Source of the DNA: an uncultured Collinsella sp.
GTDB lineage: Bacteria > Actinomycetota > Coriobacteriia > Coriobacteriales > Coriobacteriaceae
NCBI GenBank assembly: GCA_902494135.1
Contig: CABUSE010000010.1
Location: forward strand, 1-19,688
DNA: 19,688 nt
Direction of reading: 5' to 3'
The translations under genes were made by a program, and so were the position numbers. This document shows, piece by piece, positions 1 through 6,643 of this stretch. Numbering within the stretch: the first letter of the stretch is position 1; every line of letters starts with the position of its first letter. The notes under the pieces were generated by a model that worked only from the letters and a program-made list of their open reading frames with translations, ran no database searches and was not told the DNA's origin.

Positions 1-398
1 ACGCCCACGTTTTCGACGTCAACGCCCAGGGCATGGGCAAGGTTGGCGCGCATGGCATCGCGGTGCGGGGTGATCTTGGGTTGCTGACAGGCAATGGTGC
101 AATCGGCATCGACAAACTCAAAGCCCAGCTCGCGCGCATAGTCCATCACGCGAGCGAGCAGCACCATCGAATCGGCACCCTCGTAGGCGGGATCCGTGTC
201 GGGGAATAGCTTGCCGATGTCTCCCCCGCGGCAGGCACCCAGAATGGCGTCGGCCAAGGCGTGCGCGAGCACATCGGCATCTGAGTGGCCCAGCAGGCCG
301 CGCTCGTAGGGAATGTCGACCCCGCCGATGATACATCGACGCCCCTCCACCAAACGGTGGACGTCGTAGCCGTGGCCAATGCGCAGGTTACTGAACAT
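1..398 (-). CDS. ispF: 2-C-methyl-D-erythritol 2,4-cyclodiphosphate synthase, 3' end cut by window
   Basis: IspF converts CDP-methylerythritol 2-phosphate to the 2,4-cyclodiphosphate, a cytoplasmic step of the MEP isoprenoid pathway. About 132 codons are visible of a family length near 155-160, and the C-terminus lies beyond base 1. The protein opens MFSNLRIGHGYDVHRLVEG. Asp12, His14 and His46 (in VLAHAL) align with the zinc ligands D8, H10 and H42 of the E. coli enzyme. GHSDADV, GGDIGKLFPDTDP, EGADS and the TIACQQPKITPH segment are also family signatures. The ATG at 398 overlaps the end of ispD by 11 bases and follows a GGGAGAGG ribosome site, so the two genes should be translationally coupled. 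The frame is intact up to the edge. Identity is near certain. Confidence 0.93.
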   Translation of the reverse strand, partial: MFSNLRIGHGYDVHRLVEGRRCIIGGVDIPYERGLLGHSDADVLAHALADAILGACRGGDIGKLFPDTDPAYEGADSMVLLARVMDYARELGFEFVDADCTIACQQPKITPHRDAMRANLAHALGVDVENVG

Positions 399-1116
399 GG
401 GGAAGGTCCTCTCCCTCGGCCATGCGGCCAAGCAGAATCGCGGTTACGGGACGCAGGTCCTCGGGCACCGTCACCTTAAGGTTGTCGCGTGGGCTCTGGA
501 CGCAGCGGACGCGCCCACCCATGCGCTCGACCAGCGAAGAATCGTCGGTCCCGATAAAGCCCTCGGCGATAGCTGCGGTGTGGGCGCGCTTCATGGCGTC
601 GACGCTAAAGATTTGCGGCGTCTGTGCGGCCCAATAGAGTTCGCGCGGCGGCGTCTCAACGATATTATCGCCGTCGACGATTTTGAGCGTGTCGATCGCG
701 GGCTGGCCGCACACGACACCGTCGAGGGCGCGGTCGCTCACGAGCACGTCGATAGCGTGATCGATGGCCTCGGTAGTAATGAGCGGACGAGCGCCGTCGT
801 GAATGGCGACATATTCGAAACCCGCCGGAGCCGCATGCACGCCGGCGCGGGTGGAATCCTGGCGGGTATCGCCGGCATCGGCAAAACTGATGGGCGTGTC
901 ATAGTCAAACGGGTCGATGGCCAGGCGGCGCATTTCGGCACGACGCTCGGCAGGACACACCACCACGATGTGGCCGACCTTGTCGCTCCGATCAAATGCG
1001 CGGATGGACCAGCTCATGAGCGGACGACCCGCTACATTGACGAGCTGCTTGCCACCGGGGTTACCAAAGCGCTGGCCGCTGCCACCGGCAACGACCACGG
1101 CGCATACGGGCGCCAT
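388..1116 (-). CDS. ispD: 2-C-methyl-D-erythritol 4-phosphate cytidylyltransferase
   Basis: IspD joins CTP and methylerythritol 4-phosphate to give CDP-methylerythritol in the MEP pathway. The 242-residue product has the usual family length. The N-terminal nucleotide-binding loop reads VVAGGSGQRFGNPGGKQL, with Arg16 and Lys23 in the positions of the conserved catalytic Arg and Lys. Further signatures are HDGARPLI, the AAQTPQIF segment, TDDSSLVER and, near the C-terminus, NLKVTVPEDL, which matches the substrate-binding Lys region. The ATG shares one base with the TAA stop of disA (TAATG), and its own stop lies inside the start of ispF. disA, ispD and ispF therefore form one tightly coupled minus-strand operon in which the two IspD/IspF steps flank the IspE step encoded elsewhere. 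Confidence 0.95.
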   Translation of the reverse strand: MAPVCAVVVAGGSGQRFGNPGGKQLVNVAGRPLMSWSIRAFDRSDKVGHIVVVCPAERRAEMRRLAIDPFDYDTPISFADAGDTRQDSTRAGVHAAPAGFEYVAIHDGARPLITTEAIDHAIDVLVSDRALDGVVCGQPAIDTLKIVDGDNIVETPPRELYWAAQTPQIFSVDAMKRAHTAAIAEGFIGTDDSSLVERMGGRVRCVQSPRDNLKVTVPEDLRPVTAILLGRMAEGEDLPHVQ

Positions 1117-2183
1117 TATGCGTTCCCCTGTTTGGTGCCCTTCATGCGGTACAGGGAGTCCGCAAGAATGGCAGGGTTGTTGACGCCAAAGTCGCCCAGG
1201 CGCTCCGGATCCTCGCTGATGTCGTCCATGAGTTCCTGCAGCGAGCCGTACTCGTCGACAATCTTCTCGGCCACGCCGTCGCGCACGACGGACACGCGCG
1301 AAAGCGTGCGCAGGCCCAGCGGCGTCATGACAGAGTCCTCATCCAGGTCGTCATAACCCAGAACCGCCGCCACATGCTGTGGGTCGGACAGGTCCTTAGG
1401 CGTCATGCGAGCGAGCTCGGCGCGGATCTTCTCGGCATTGGCCTCGGAGGAGTCGCTCGCGTAGTCGCGGATCATCAGGTCGTATTCGGTATCCATGCTG
1501 GAGCCGGCGAGCTGCTCGAGCTGCATCTGCACGAGCTTGCCCTGGTTGCCCAGCTTGACAATGCAATCCTTAAGCTCAGTCTTTGCCTGCTGCATGATCT
1601 CGAAGCTCGAGAAAATACCGGTAATGTCGGCGAGCGTAACGTAGTCATCGAGCTCGAGGGCCGTCAGACGCAGCAGGGAGCGGTCAAGCGACTGGCGGGT
1701 GGTCTGGAGCGTGGCAACGAGCTGGTTGACCGAGCTCATGATGGTGGTGACAGGCTGGATCTCGTAGCTCTTGCCGTGAACGTACACGTTGACGACGGCA
1801 CGACGGGCCGAGACCGAGATCACGATGGCATCGGTGAGCACCGACATGCGAGCGGCGGTGCGGTGACGCATGCCCGTCTCGCTCGTGGCAAGCGAGGGAT
1901 CGGGATTGAGATGAAAATTGGCGCGCAGGATCTGGGTGAGGTCACCGTCGATGACGATGGCACCGTCCATCTTGGAGAGCTCGAACAGACGGTTCGAGGT
2001 GAACGAAATGTTGAGCGGGAAGCCGTCGTTACCGGCAGCGAGCACGTTTTCGGTGTCGCCGACGCAGATAAGGGCGCCCAGGTGACCGGCGATAATCATG
2101 TCGAGGGCGGTGCGGATCGGCTGGCCGGGGGCAGTCAGGCGAATAGCCTGTTCCATACGCTTTTGCAGCTCGTTCTTATCCAA
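1116..2183 (-). CDS. disA: DNA integrity scanning diadenylate cyclase DisA
   Basis: DisA condenses two ATP into the second messenger c-di-AMP and, in Bacillus, scans DNA for lesions. The 355-residue product matches the family length. The DAC domain is N-terminal (about residues 5-145), with the active-site DGA at 73-75 (KMDGAIVID) and the RHRT motif at 106-109 in TSETGMRHRTAARMS. A long helical spine follows (about 150-290). The C-terminal helix-hairpin-helix region (about 300-350) is recognisable but divergent: it reads DFGVNNPAILADSL where Bacillus DisA has GIGEVRAQKI. I chose the TTG at 2183 because GGGAG lies 7 bases upstream and nearby ATGs are out of frame. The gene leads the disA-ispD-ispF operon and is divergent from mntP across a 221-base gap. 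Confidence 0.93.
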   Translation of the reverse strand: MDKNELQKRMEQAIRLTAPGQPIRTALDMIIAGHLGALICVGDTENVLAAGNDGFPLNISFTSNRLFELSKMDGAIVIDGDLTQILRANFHLNPDPSLATSETGMRHRTAARMSVLTDAIVISVSARRAVVNVYVHGKSYEIQPVTTIMSSVNQLVATLQTTRQSLDRSLLRLTALELDDYVTLADITGIFSSFEIMQQAKTELKDCIVKLGNQGKLVQMQLEQLAGSSMDTEYDLMIRDYASDSSEANAEKIRAELARMTPKDLSDPQHVAAVLGYDDLDEDSVMTPLGLRTLSRVSVVRDGVAEKIVDEYGSLQELMDDISEDPERLGDFGVNNPAILADSLYRMKGTKQGNA

Positions 2184-2344
2184 GGCATCGCTCCCATCGT
2201 ATACGCTCCATAAACGCTAAATAGTTTCTCACGGTTTGCCCCCGCGGCGCTCACGAAATCCGATGCTTACAGAATGAGCGAACACCGCTTAGGCAGCTCA
2301 TTTGGGACGGGGCTCTTTTGACTGCTCATGTGGTAGCATCGGGT

Positions 2345-2404
2345 CTCATATAAATGAGGGAGTAGTCGTGTAATCGGGTTCGCCCGCAGAGAGGGAGCCA
2401 GACT
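2345..2404 (+). promoter_or_regulatory. Structured leader of mntP, possible Mn-responsive element
   Basis: The 60 bases before mntP hold a CTCAT-ATAA-ATGAG hairpin (2345-2358), then GAGGGAGTAG (2356-2365), then a CGGG-TTCG-CCCG tetraloop hairpin (2375-2386), then AGAGAGGGAG before the start codon. The GGGAGTAG string resembles the GGGGAGUAG core of the yybP-ykoY manganese riboswitch, which commonly precedes mntP. The second conserved half (GCAAGACC) is missing and the stretch is too short for a canonical copy. It may be a reduced variant, a translational control hairpin or coincidence. Confidence 0.25.
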
Positions 2405-2983
2405 ATGGGACTCGCAGAGCTCGTGTTGCTCGCCGTTGGCCTTTCGATGGACGCCTTTGCCGTTTCCATCTGCAAGGGCCTTGGCATGAAGAAGATCAAC
2501 CTTAAGGTCGTCGTGGTGCTCGGCCTGTTCTTTGGCGGCTTCCAGGCCGGCATGCCCGTGATCGGATGGATGCTTGGCAGCCAGTTTATGGGCATCATCG
2601 GCCCCATCGACCACTGGATCGCCTTTATCCTGCTCGCCTTTATCGGCGGCAAAATGCTGTGGGAAGCCTTTACCGAGGACGAGGACGAAGGCGACGGCAA
2701 GGATGCCGAAAAGATTGACCTGGGCGAGTACCTGATCCTCGCCATCGCCACCTCAATCGACGCCCTTGCAGTGGGCATCTCATTTGCCGCGCTCTCGGTC
2801 GACATCGTTCCCGCTGTATCGCTTATCGGCGTCACAACGTTTATCTTCTCCGTCGCCGGCGTAGCGATCGGCCACACCTTTGGCGCGCGCTACGAAAAAC
2901 CCGCCACCATCGTCGGCGGCGTTGTGCTCATCCTCATCGGGCTCAAGATCTTGCTTGAGCATCTGGGGATCCTCGCGATATAA
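2405..2983 (+). CDS. mntP: Manganese efflux pump MntP
   Basis: MntP (formerly DUF204) is an inner-membrane exporter that removes excess Mn(II). The 192-residue product has the family length and two homologous halves. Each half carries the signature motif with a membrane-embedded acidic residue: SMDAFAVS (Asp16) in helix 1 and SIDALAVG (Asp119) in helix 4. Six hydrophobic segments can be seen (about 3-22, 35-57, 67-88, 107-130, 135-157 and 167-190), with an acidic loop between the halves (EDEDEGDGKDAEK, 91-103). The ATG at 2405 has AGGGAG about 8 bases upstream. The gene stands alone on the plus strand, divergent from disA and followed 124 bases later by hipB. Its leader is unusually structured, and metal-dependent control is likely from family knowledge. 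Confidence 0.93.
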   Translation: MGLAELVLLAVGLSMDAFAVSICKGLGMKKINLKVVVVLGLFFGGFQAGMPVIGWMLGSQFMGIIGPIDHWIAFILLAFIGGKMLWEAFTEDEDEGDGKDAEKIDLGEYLILAIATSIDALAVGISFAALSVDIVPAVSLIGVTTFIFSVAGVAIGHTFGARYEKPATIVGGVVLILIGLKILLEHLGILAI

Positions 2984-3023
2984 AAAACGCCTCTCATAAG
3001 CTCAACGTCAACGTGGAAGTCTC

Positions 3024-3094
3024 ATGCAGAGTTTTGCATAAGACCTTTTCGTGCAGACTTTTGCATGTCATACTGATATGCAAAAGTCTGCACG
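3024..3094 (+). promoter_or_regulatory. Three-site operator array of the hipBA operon
   Basis: Three copies of a dyad element of the form TGCA-N6-TGCA lie in front of hipB: TGCAGAGTTTTGCA (3025-3038), TGCAGACTTTTGCA (3052-3065) and TGCAAAAGTCTGCA (3079-3092). The first two are direct repeats and the third is inverted, so sites two and three also form a perfect 17-bp inverted repeat (3050-3066 and 3078-3094) with an 11-base spacer. The sites start 27 bases apart. A CATACT -10-like box (3069-3074) sits between sites two and three, so bound HipB would cover the promoter. Autorepression by HipB through multiple operators is known for E. coli hipBA; the sequence here is not the E. coli TATCC-N8-GGATA. 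Confidence 0.8.
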
Positions 3095-3107
3095 TTAGGA
3101 GATTGCC

Positions 3108-3539
3108 GTGGATACCCTTCCCATCACCACGCCGCGCCAAGCTGGCATCTACGTGCGCCAGGCACGCGAGTCACAGGGAATCACCCGTGCCGTCCTCGCT
3201 AAAAAAGCCGGTGTTTCGGAGCGCCTGCTCGCATCGCTCGAGCTAGGAGACGCCACGGGTATTCGGCTCGACAAGTTGCTGACCGTCTTTAACGCACTCG
3301 GCATAGGTCTCTTTGCGCAAAGCGATAACGACTCCATCGCATCGCCCTCCGAACATCCGACGACGATAGCGGACCTCCCTATCGCGAACTCGAATGCCCT
3401 GCCAAAGCCAAGCGTAGGCAGACGACCCGCTCGCCAAGGAACGCCATCTTTCTATGGTGCCTTGCTGGCCCAAATCGCAGCCGAGCAAGGCCTTTCCGGC
3501 ACTTCAGACCTCTCCTTTGGCTGTAAGGTTGTGAAATAA
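3108..3539 (+). CDS. hipB: HipB-like XRE-family antitoxin and repressor
   Basis: This is the expected antitoxin and DNA-binding partner of the HipA kinase encoded immediately downstream. The 143-residue protein has an XRE/HTH_3 domain at about residues 10-72: VRQARESQGITRAVLAKKAGVSERLLASLELGDATGIRLDKLLTVFNALG, read here in two parts as ITRAVLAKKAGVSERLLASL (the helix-turn-helix) and the LDKLLTVFNALGI helix. E. coli HipB is 88 residues; this one adds about 65, a Ser/Pro/Arg linker (80-115) and a short helix-forming tail (FYGALLAQIAAEQGL). The GTG at 3108 is chosen because AGGAG lies at 3097-3101. The TAA stop touches the ATG of hipA (TAAATG), implying coupled translation. Base composition is visibly less GC-rich than the flanking core genes. 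Confidence 0.88.
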   Translation: MDTLPITTPRQAGIYVRQARESQGITRAVLAKKAGVSERLLASLELGDATGIRLDKLLTVFNALGIGLFAQSDNDSIASPSEHPTTIADLPIANSNALPKPSVGRRPARQGTPSFYGALLAQIAAEQGLSGTSDLSFGCKVVK

Positions 3540-4844
3540 ATGGCAGAGATGGAGCTTGCGACCCTCATTTGTGGCGAAATCGCCGGCACTCTCCGGCAAG
3601 ACGAGCATGGACTCTGCAGCTTTGTATACGCCCCAACCTATCGCGGAGCACCGCTATCGCTAACAATGCCGCTTTCCAATCGCACGTATGGCCATAACAT
3701 CGTCCGCCCATTCCTATTTGGCCTTTTGCCCGACAGTCAAGAGCAGCGTCGCGCTATTGCCGCCGAGCATGACGTTGCGTCCAACAACCCCGTCGCCCTC
3801 TTGTGCCATATCGGTCTTGACTGCGCGGGGGCCGTTCAGTTTTGTCGAACCGATCAATTAGGCGCCGCCCGCGGCAGGGTCTCGGCATACCGCCCGCTTA
3901 CCAATTCTCAAATCGCTCACAAACTCAAAGCAATTCGCGACGACGAAAGAGAGACATGGATGGGCTCCAACGAAAGCTGGTCCCTGGGTGGCAACCAAGG
4001 CAAATTTGCACTAGCTTGGCATGATGGCCAATGGTGCGAATGTCTAGGGTCATCCCCCACTACCCATATCTTCAAAAATGGTGTCGTTGGGTTCAAACAT
4101 CAGGCCTTAAACGAATTCGTCTGCATGAAAACGGCTCGGCGTGTTGGCATTCCAACTGCCAACGTCTCCTATTACACATTTGAAGACGAAGCCGCGCTCG
4201 TCGTTGAACGGTACGACAGAATGGCCACTAGCAGCGGAAATATCGAAAGGCTGCATCAGGAGGACTTTTGCCAGGCGCTCGGTGTATTGCCAAGCCAGAA
4301 ATACACCGCCGACGGAGGACCAACTACACGAGACATCCAAGAACGACTGATTAACACAGTCCCCCACCACATGAATCTTGTGCTTTTTACCTATATGTTG
4401 TTCTACAACGCCATTATCGGAGCGCCTGACGCACACGCTAAAAACTACTCGCTCATCCTAGGCAAAGGCACAAACGCGGCGCTCGCGCCCATGTACGATG
4501 TCGCATCGGGCTTGGCGTACGAGCGCATGCGACGTCGGGCACGCCTTGCCATGAGCGTTGGCGGCGAGAATCGCGTGGGGCGTATCGGACCCAACGCTAT
4601 CCGCCGATACCATGGCGAAGGCGACCCCGTGCTGGAAGCGACACTCACCGATGCCGGGCTAACCGAGAAGTTTTGCTTTACAACTATGATGGACCTTGCC
4701 TACGAAGTGCCCATCTGCATGGAAGAAGTCATGGACGAATACGCCGATCTGCCCGGCATGGCAGACCTGCGCGAACATATGCTCGGGCCCGTCCGCGAAA
4801 ACTGCCAGCGCACCCTCGACCTCATCAAGGCGGATATGGGCTAG
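3540..4844 (+). CDS. hipA: HipA-type serine/threonine protein kinase toxin
   Basis: HipA toxins phosphorylate translation factors, GltX in E. coli, and cause growth arrest or persistence; the target here is unknown. The 434-residue product is full length. Visible motifs are the N-terminal HipA_N region with LPLSNRTY-like and FLFGLLPDS segments; the activation loop SWSLGGNQGKFAL, where Ser148 corresponds to the autophosphorylated Ser150; the ATP lysine Lys179 in THIFK; ERYDR; LHQEDFCQALGV; SQKYTADGGP; the catalytic loop IGAPDAHAKN with Asp298 and Asn302; and the metal-binding YDV with Asp320. All key catalytic residues are present, so the kinase should be active. It follows hipB with no gap. 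It converges with pepD over a strong terminator. The more AT-rich composition suggests acquisition by transfer. Confidence 0.92.
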   Translation: MAEMELATLICGEIAGTLRQDEHGLCSFVYAPTYRGAPLSLTMPLSNRTYGHNIVRPFLFGLLPDSQEQRRAIAAEHDVASNNPVALLCHIGLDCAGAVQFCRTDQLGAARGRVSAYRPLTNSQIAHKLKAIRDDERETWMGSNESWSLGGNQGKFALAWHDGQWCECLGSSPTTHIFKNGVVGFKHQALNEFVCMKTARRVGIPTANVSYYTFEDEAALVVERYDRMATSSGNIERLHQEDFCQALGVLPSQKYTADGGPTTRDIQERLINTVPHHMNLVLFTYMLFYNAIIGAPDAHAKNYSLILGKGTNAALAPMYDVASGLAYERMRRRARLAMSVGGENRVGRIGPNAIRRYHGEGDPVLEATLTDAGLTEKFCFTTMMDLAYEVPICMEEVMDEYADLPGMADLREHMLGPVRENCQRTLDLIKADMG

Positions 4845-4875
4845 ACGCCAATCAATTACCCATTTCTTAAAAGAA

Positions 4876-4916
4876 GAGAGGGGGCACCCGTCGCAAAAGC
4901 TCGGGTGTCCCCTCTC
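4876..4916 (-). terminator. Intrinsic terminator between convergent hipA and pepD
   Basis: A 15-bp stem (4876-4890 paired with 4902-4916, one G-U pair) closes an 11-base loop. On the minus strand it is followed by TTCTTTT, which makes it the terminator of pepD. The stem may also stop hipA transcripts, although no U-run follows on the plus strand. Confidence 0.85.
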
Positions 4917-4971
4917 GTAATGTCATTTGCAACCCATCAGCAAAGGTTTTGGATCGCCGTTAATGCGACCT

Positions 4972-6429
4972 TTACGCAGCGAGACGCTTGAGGACGTCGA
5001 TGAGCAGCTCGTAGAAGCGCTCGGCAGAAGCGAGCTCCATGCTCTCGTCCGGGGTGTGGACATCGGAGAGCGTCGGGCCCACGGCGATGGCATCCAGGCC
5101 GTGCAGGGCCTCGGCAAACAAGCCACACTCAAGGCCGGCGTGAATGGACTCGATGCGCAGCTCGGAGCCAAAGAGCTCGCGATAGCTCTCGACAAAGACG
5201 TCGCGGATCGGCGAATGCTCGGCATAGCTCCAGCCGGGATACTCGAACTCAAACTTGGCGTCGAAGCCCAGGACATCGGCCAGCGTCTGCAGGCGGTCCT
5301 TGAACTCGTTCTGCAGCGAGGTGATCGAAGAGCGCGGGGACAGCATGATCTTGACCTCGTCGTCAGAAGTGGCAACCACACCGATGTTGGAGGAAACCTC
5401 GACGGAGCCGTCGGTGGCGACGTTGCGGCGGATCACGCCGTTGGGGGCAAGACGCAGAGCGCGGATAAGGGCAAGCGCGGACTTCTGGTCCATGGCCTCG
5501 ACCTCGGCATCGTCGGCAATCTCGACAGCGCAGGTAAAGCCGGGGTCGAAGACCTCGAGCTCGGCGGTGACGTCGGCGATGATACCCTTTGCGATCTGGG
5601 CCGCGGCCTCGGCGGCAGCGTGGTCGGCGTAGACCAGAACAGCCTTGCACTCACGGTTGATGGCGTTGTCCTTGGTGCCGCCGTTGAAGCTGACGATGGC
5701 GGGCTCGCCGGCGACCATCAGGCGGTCGATGATGCGGGCCATGATGAGGTTTCCGTTGCCGCGCTCCAGGTTGATATCACTGCCGGAGTGGCCGCCCAAC
5801 AGACCGGAAATGTCGAGCGTGAGGGTGCTACCGGTCTTGTGCTCGCGCACGATGGGGCAGGTGTAGGTAACGACGACGCCGCCGGCGCAGCTGACGGTGG
5901 CAACGCCCTCCTCCTCGGAGTCGAGGTTGATCATGGTGCGGGCGCTGATCTGGGACTTGTCGAGCGTCTCGGCGCCAACCAGGCCGGTCTCCTCGTCGGT
6001 GGTGAACACGCACTCGAGGGCCGGATGGGCAATCGAATCGTCGTTGAGCACAGTAAGCATAAGCGCGACGGCGATACCATTGTCGGCGCCCAGGGTGGTG
6101 CCGTTGGCGGTAAGGACGCCGTCCTTGACGACCAGGTCGATACCATCGGTCGTAAAGTCGTGCTCAACGGAGCCCAACTTGTCGCACACCATATCGATGT
6201 GGCCCTGCAGCATCACGGTCGGGGCATTCTCGGCGCCGGCAGATGCGGGCTTGCGAATGATGACGTTGTAGACCTCGTCCTGATACACATCGAGACCGCG
6301 CTCCTTGGCAAACGCGACCAGGAAATCGCTGATGCCCTTCTCGTTGCCAGACCCACGGGGGATCGCGCTGACCTCCTCAAAGAAATGGAACAGCTGGGCG
6401 GGCTCGTAGCCGGTAATCTTGTAGTCCAT
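4972..6429 (-). CDS. pepD: Cytosolic dipeptidase PepD (aminoacyl-histidine dipeptidase, M20 family)
   Basis: PepD hydrolyses dipeptides such as Xaa-His with two zinc ions in the cytoplasm and supports peptide use. The product is 485 residues, the normal family length. Metal and catalytic motifs are in order: LQGHIDMV (His77, Asp79), TLGADNGIA (bridging Asp116), TDEETGLVGA (catalytic Glu146 and ligand Glu147), the GGHSGSDINLERGNGN lid motif and the C-terminal LSDVHTPDE (His458). The frame stays open 35 codons further upstream, but the ATG at 6429 has a perfect AAGGAGG at 6434-6440 and gives the family N-terminus MDYKITGYEP. The gene appears monocistronic, with its own terminator downstream. 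A TATACA box about 45 bases upstream of the start (near 6476) is a weak promoter candidate. Confidence 0.93.
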   Translation of the reverse strand: MDYKITGYEPAQLFHFFEEVSAIPRGSGNEKGISDFLVAFAKERGLDVYQDEVYNVIIRKPASAGAENAPTVMLQGHIDMVCDKLGSVEHDFTTDGIDLVVKDGVLTANGTTLGADNGIAVALMLTVLNDDSIAHPALECVFTTDEETGLVGAETLDKSQISARTMINLDSEEEGVATVSCAGGVVVTYTCPIVREHKTGSTLTLDISGLLGGHSGSDINLERGNGNLIMARIIDRLMVAGEPAIVSFNGGTKDNAINRECKAVLVYADHAAAEAAAQIAKGIIADVTAELEVFDPGFTCAVEIADDAEVEAMDQKSALALIRALRLAPNGVIRRNVATDGSVEVSSNIGVVATSDDEVKIMLSPRSSITSLQNEFKDRLQTLADVLGFDAKFEFEYPGWSYAEHSPIRDVFVESYRELFGSELRIESIHAGLECGLFAEALHGLDAIAVGPTLSDVHTPDESMELASAERFYELLIDVLKRLAA

Positions 6430-6586
6430 GGTGCCTCCTTGGCGCAACTGGTTAGACAGTAAGACATGCGACTTGTATATTCCCAGACTTTGCGTGCATA
6501 AACCAGTCGAAAACGCCGAGCGCCCTCGCATCATCGGCTAACGGTGGACCGTATAGCGTAACGGTCACAACTTCCGCAGCTCTACA

Positions 6587-6618
6587 AATCGAGGCGCCCT
6601 TTCCGGAGCGCCTCGATT
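6587..6618 (-). terminator. Probable terminator downstream of clpC
   Basis: A perfect 11-bp stem (AATCGAGGCGC at 6587-6597 and its complement at 6608-6618) with a 10-base loop starts 26 bases after the clpC stop on the minus strand. The following bases (TTGTAG) are only weakly U-rich, so termination strength is uncertain. Confidence 0.7.
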
Positions 6619-6643
6619 GCGCGTATCAAATTGTCGCCACGCC

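Noticed and set aside
379..2213. Two long plus-strand frames opposite ispD and disA
   Set aside because: Antisense shadows; the minus-strand genes have intact active-site motifs and coupled starts.
2345..2404. Canonical yybP-ykoY riboswitch
   Set aside because: The conserved GCAAGACC half and closing stem are missing and the stretch is too short, so it is listed only as a possible variant.
4927..6462. 511-codon plus-strand frame opposite pepD
   Set aside because: Same cause; Gly/Asp/Val-rich with no recognisable fold, and it runs through the pepD ribosome site.
6430..6534. 36-residue N-terminal extension of PepD
   Set aside because: The internal ATG at 6429 has a perfect AAGGAGG and matches the family start.
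6547..6566. GACCGT/ACGGTC inverted repeat between pepD and clpC
   Set aside because: Only 6 bp with an 8-base spacer and no relation to a placed promoter; too weak to call an operator.
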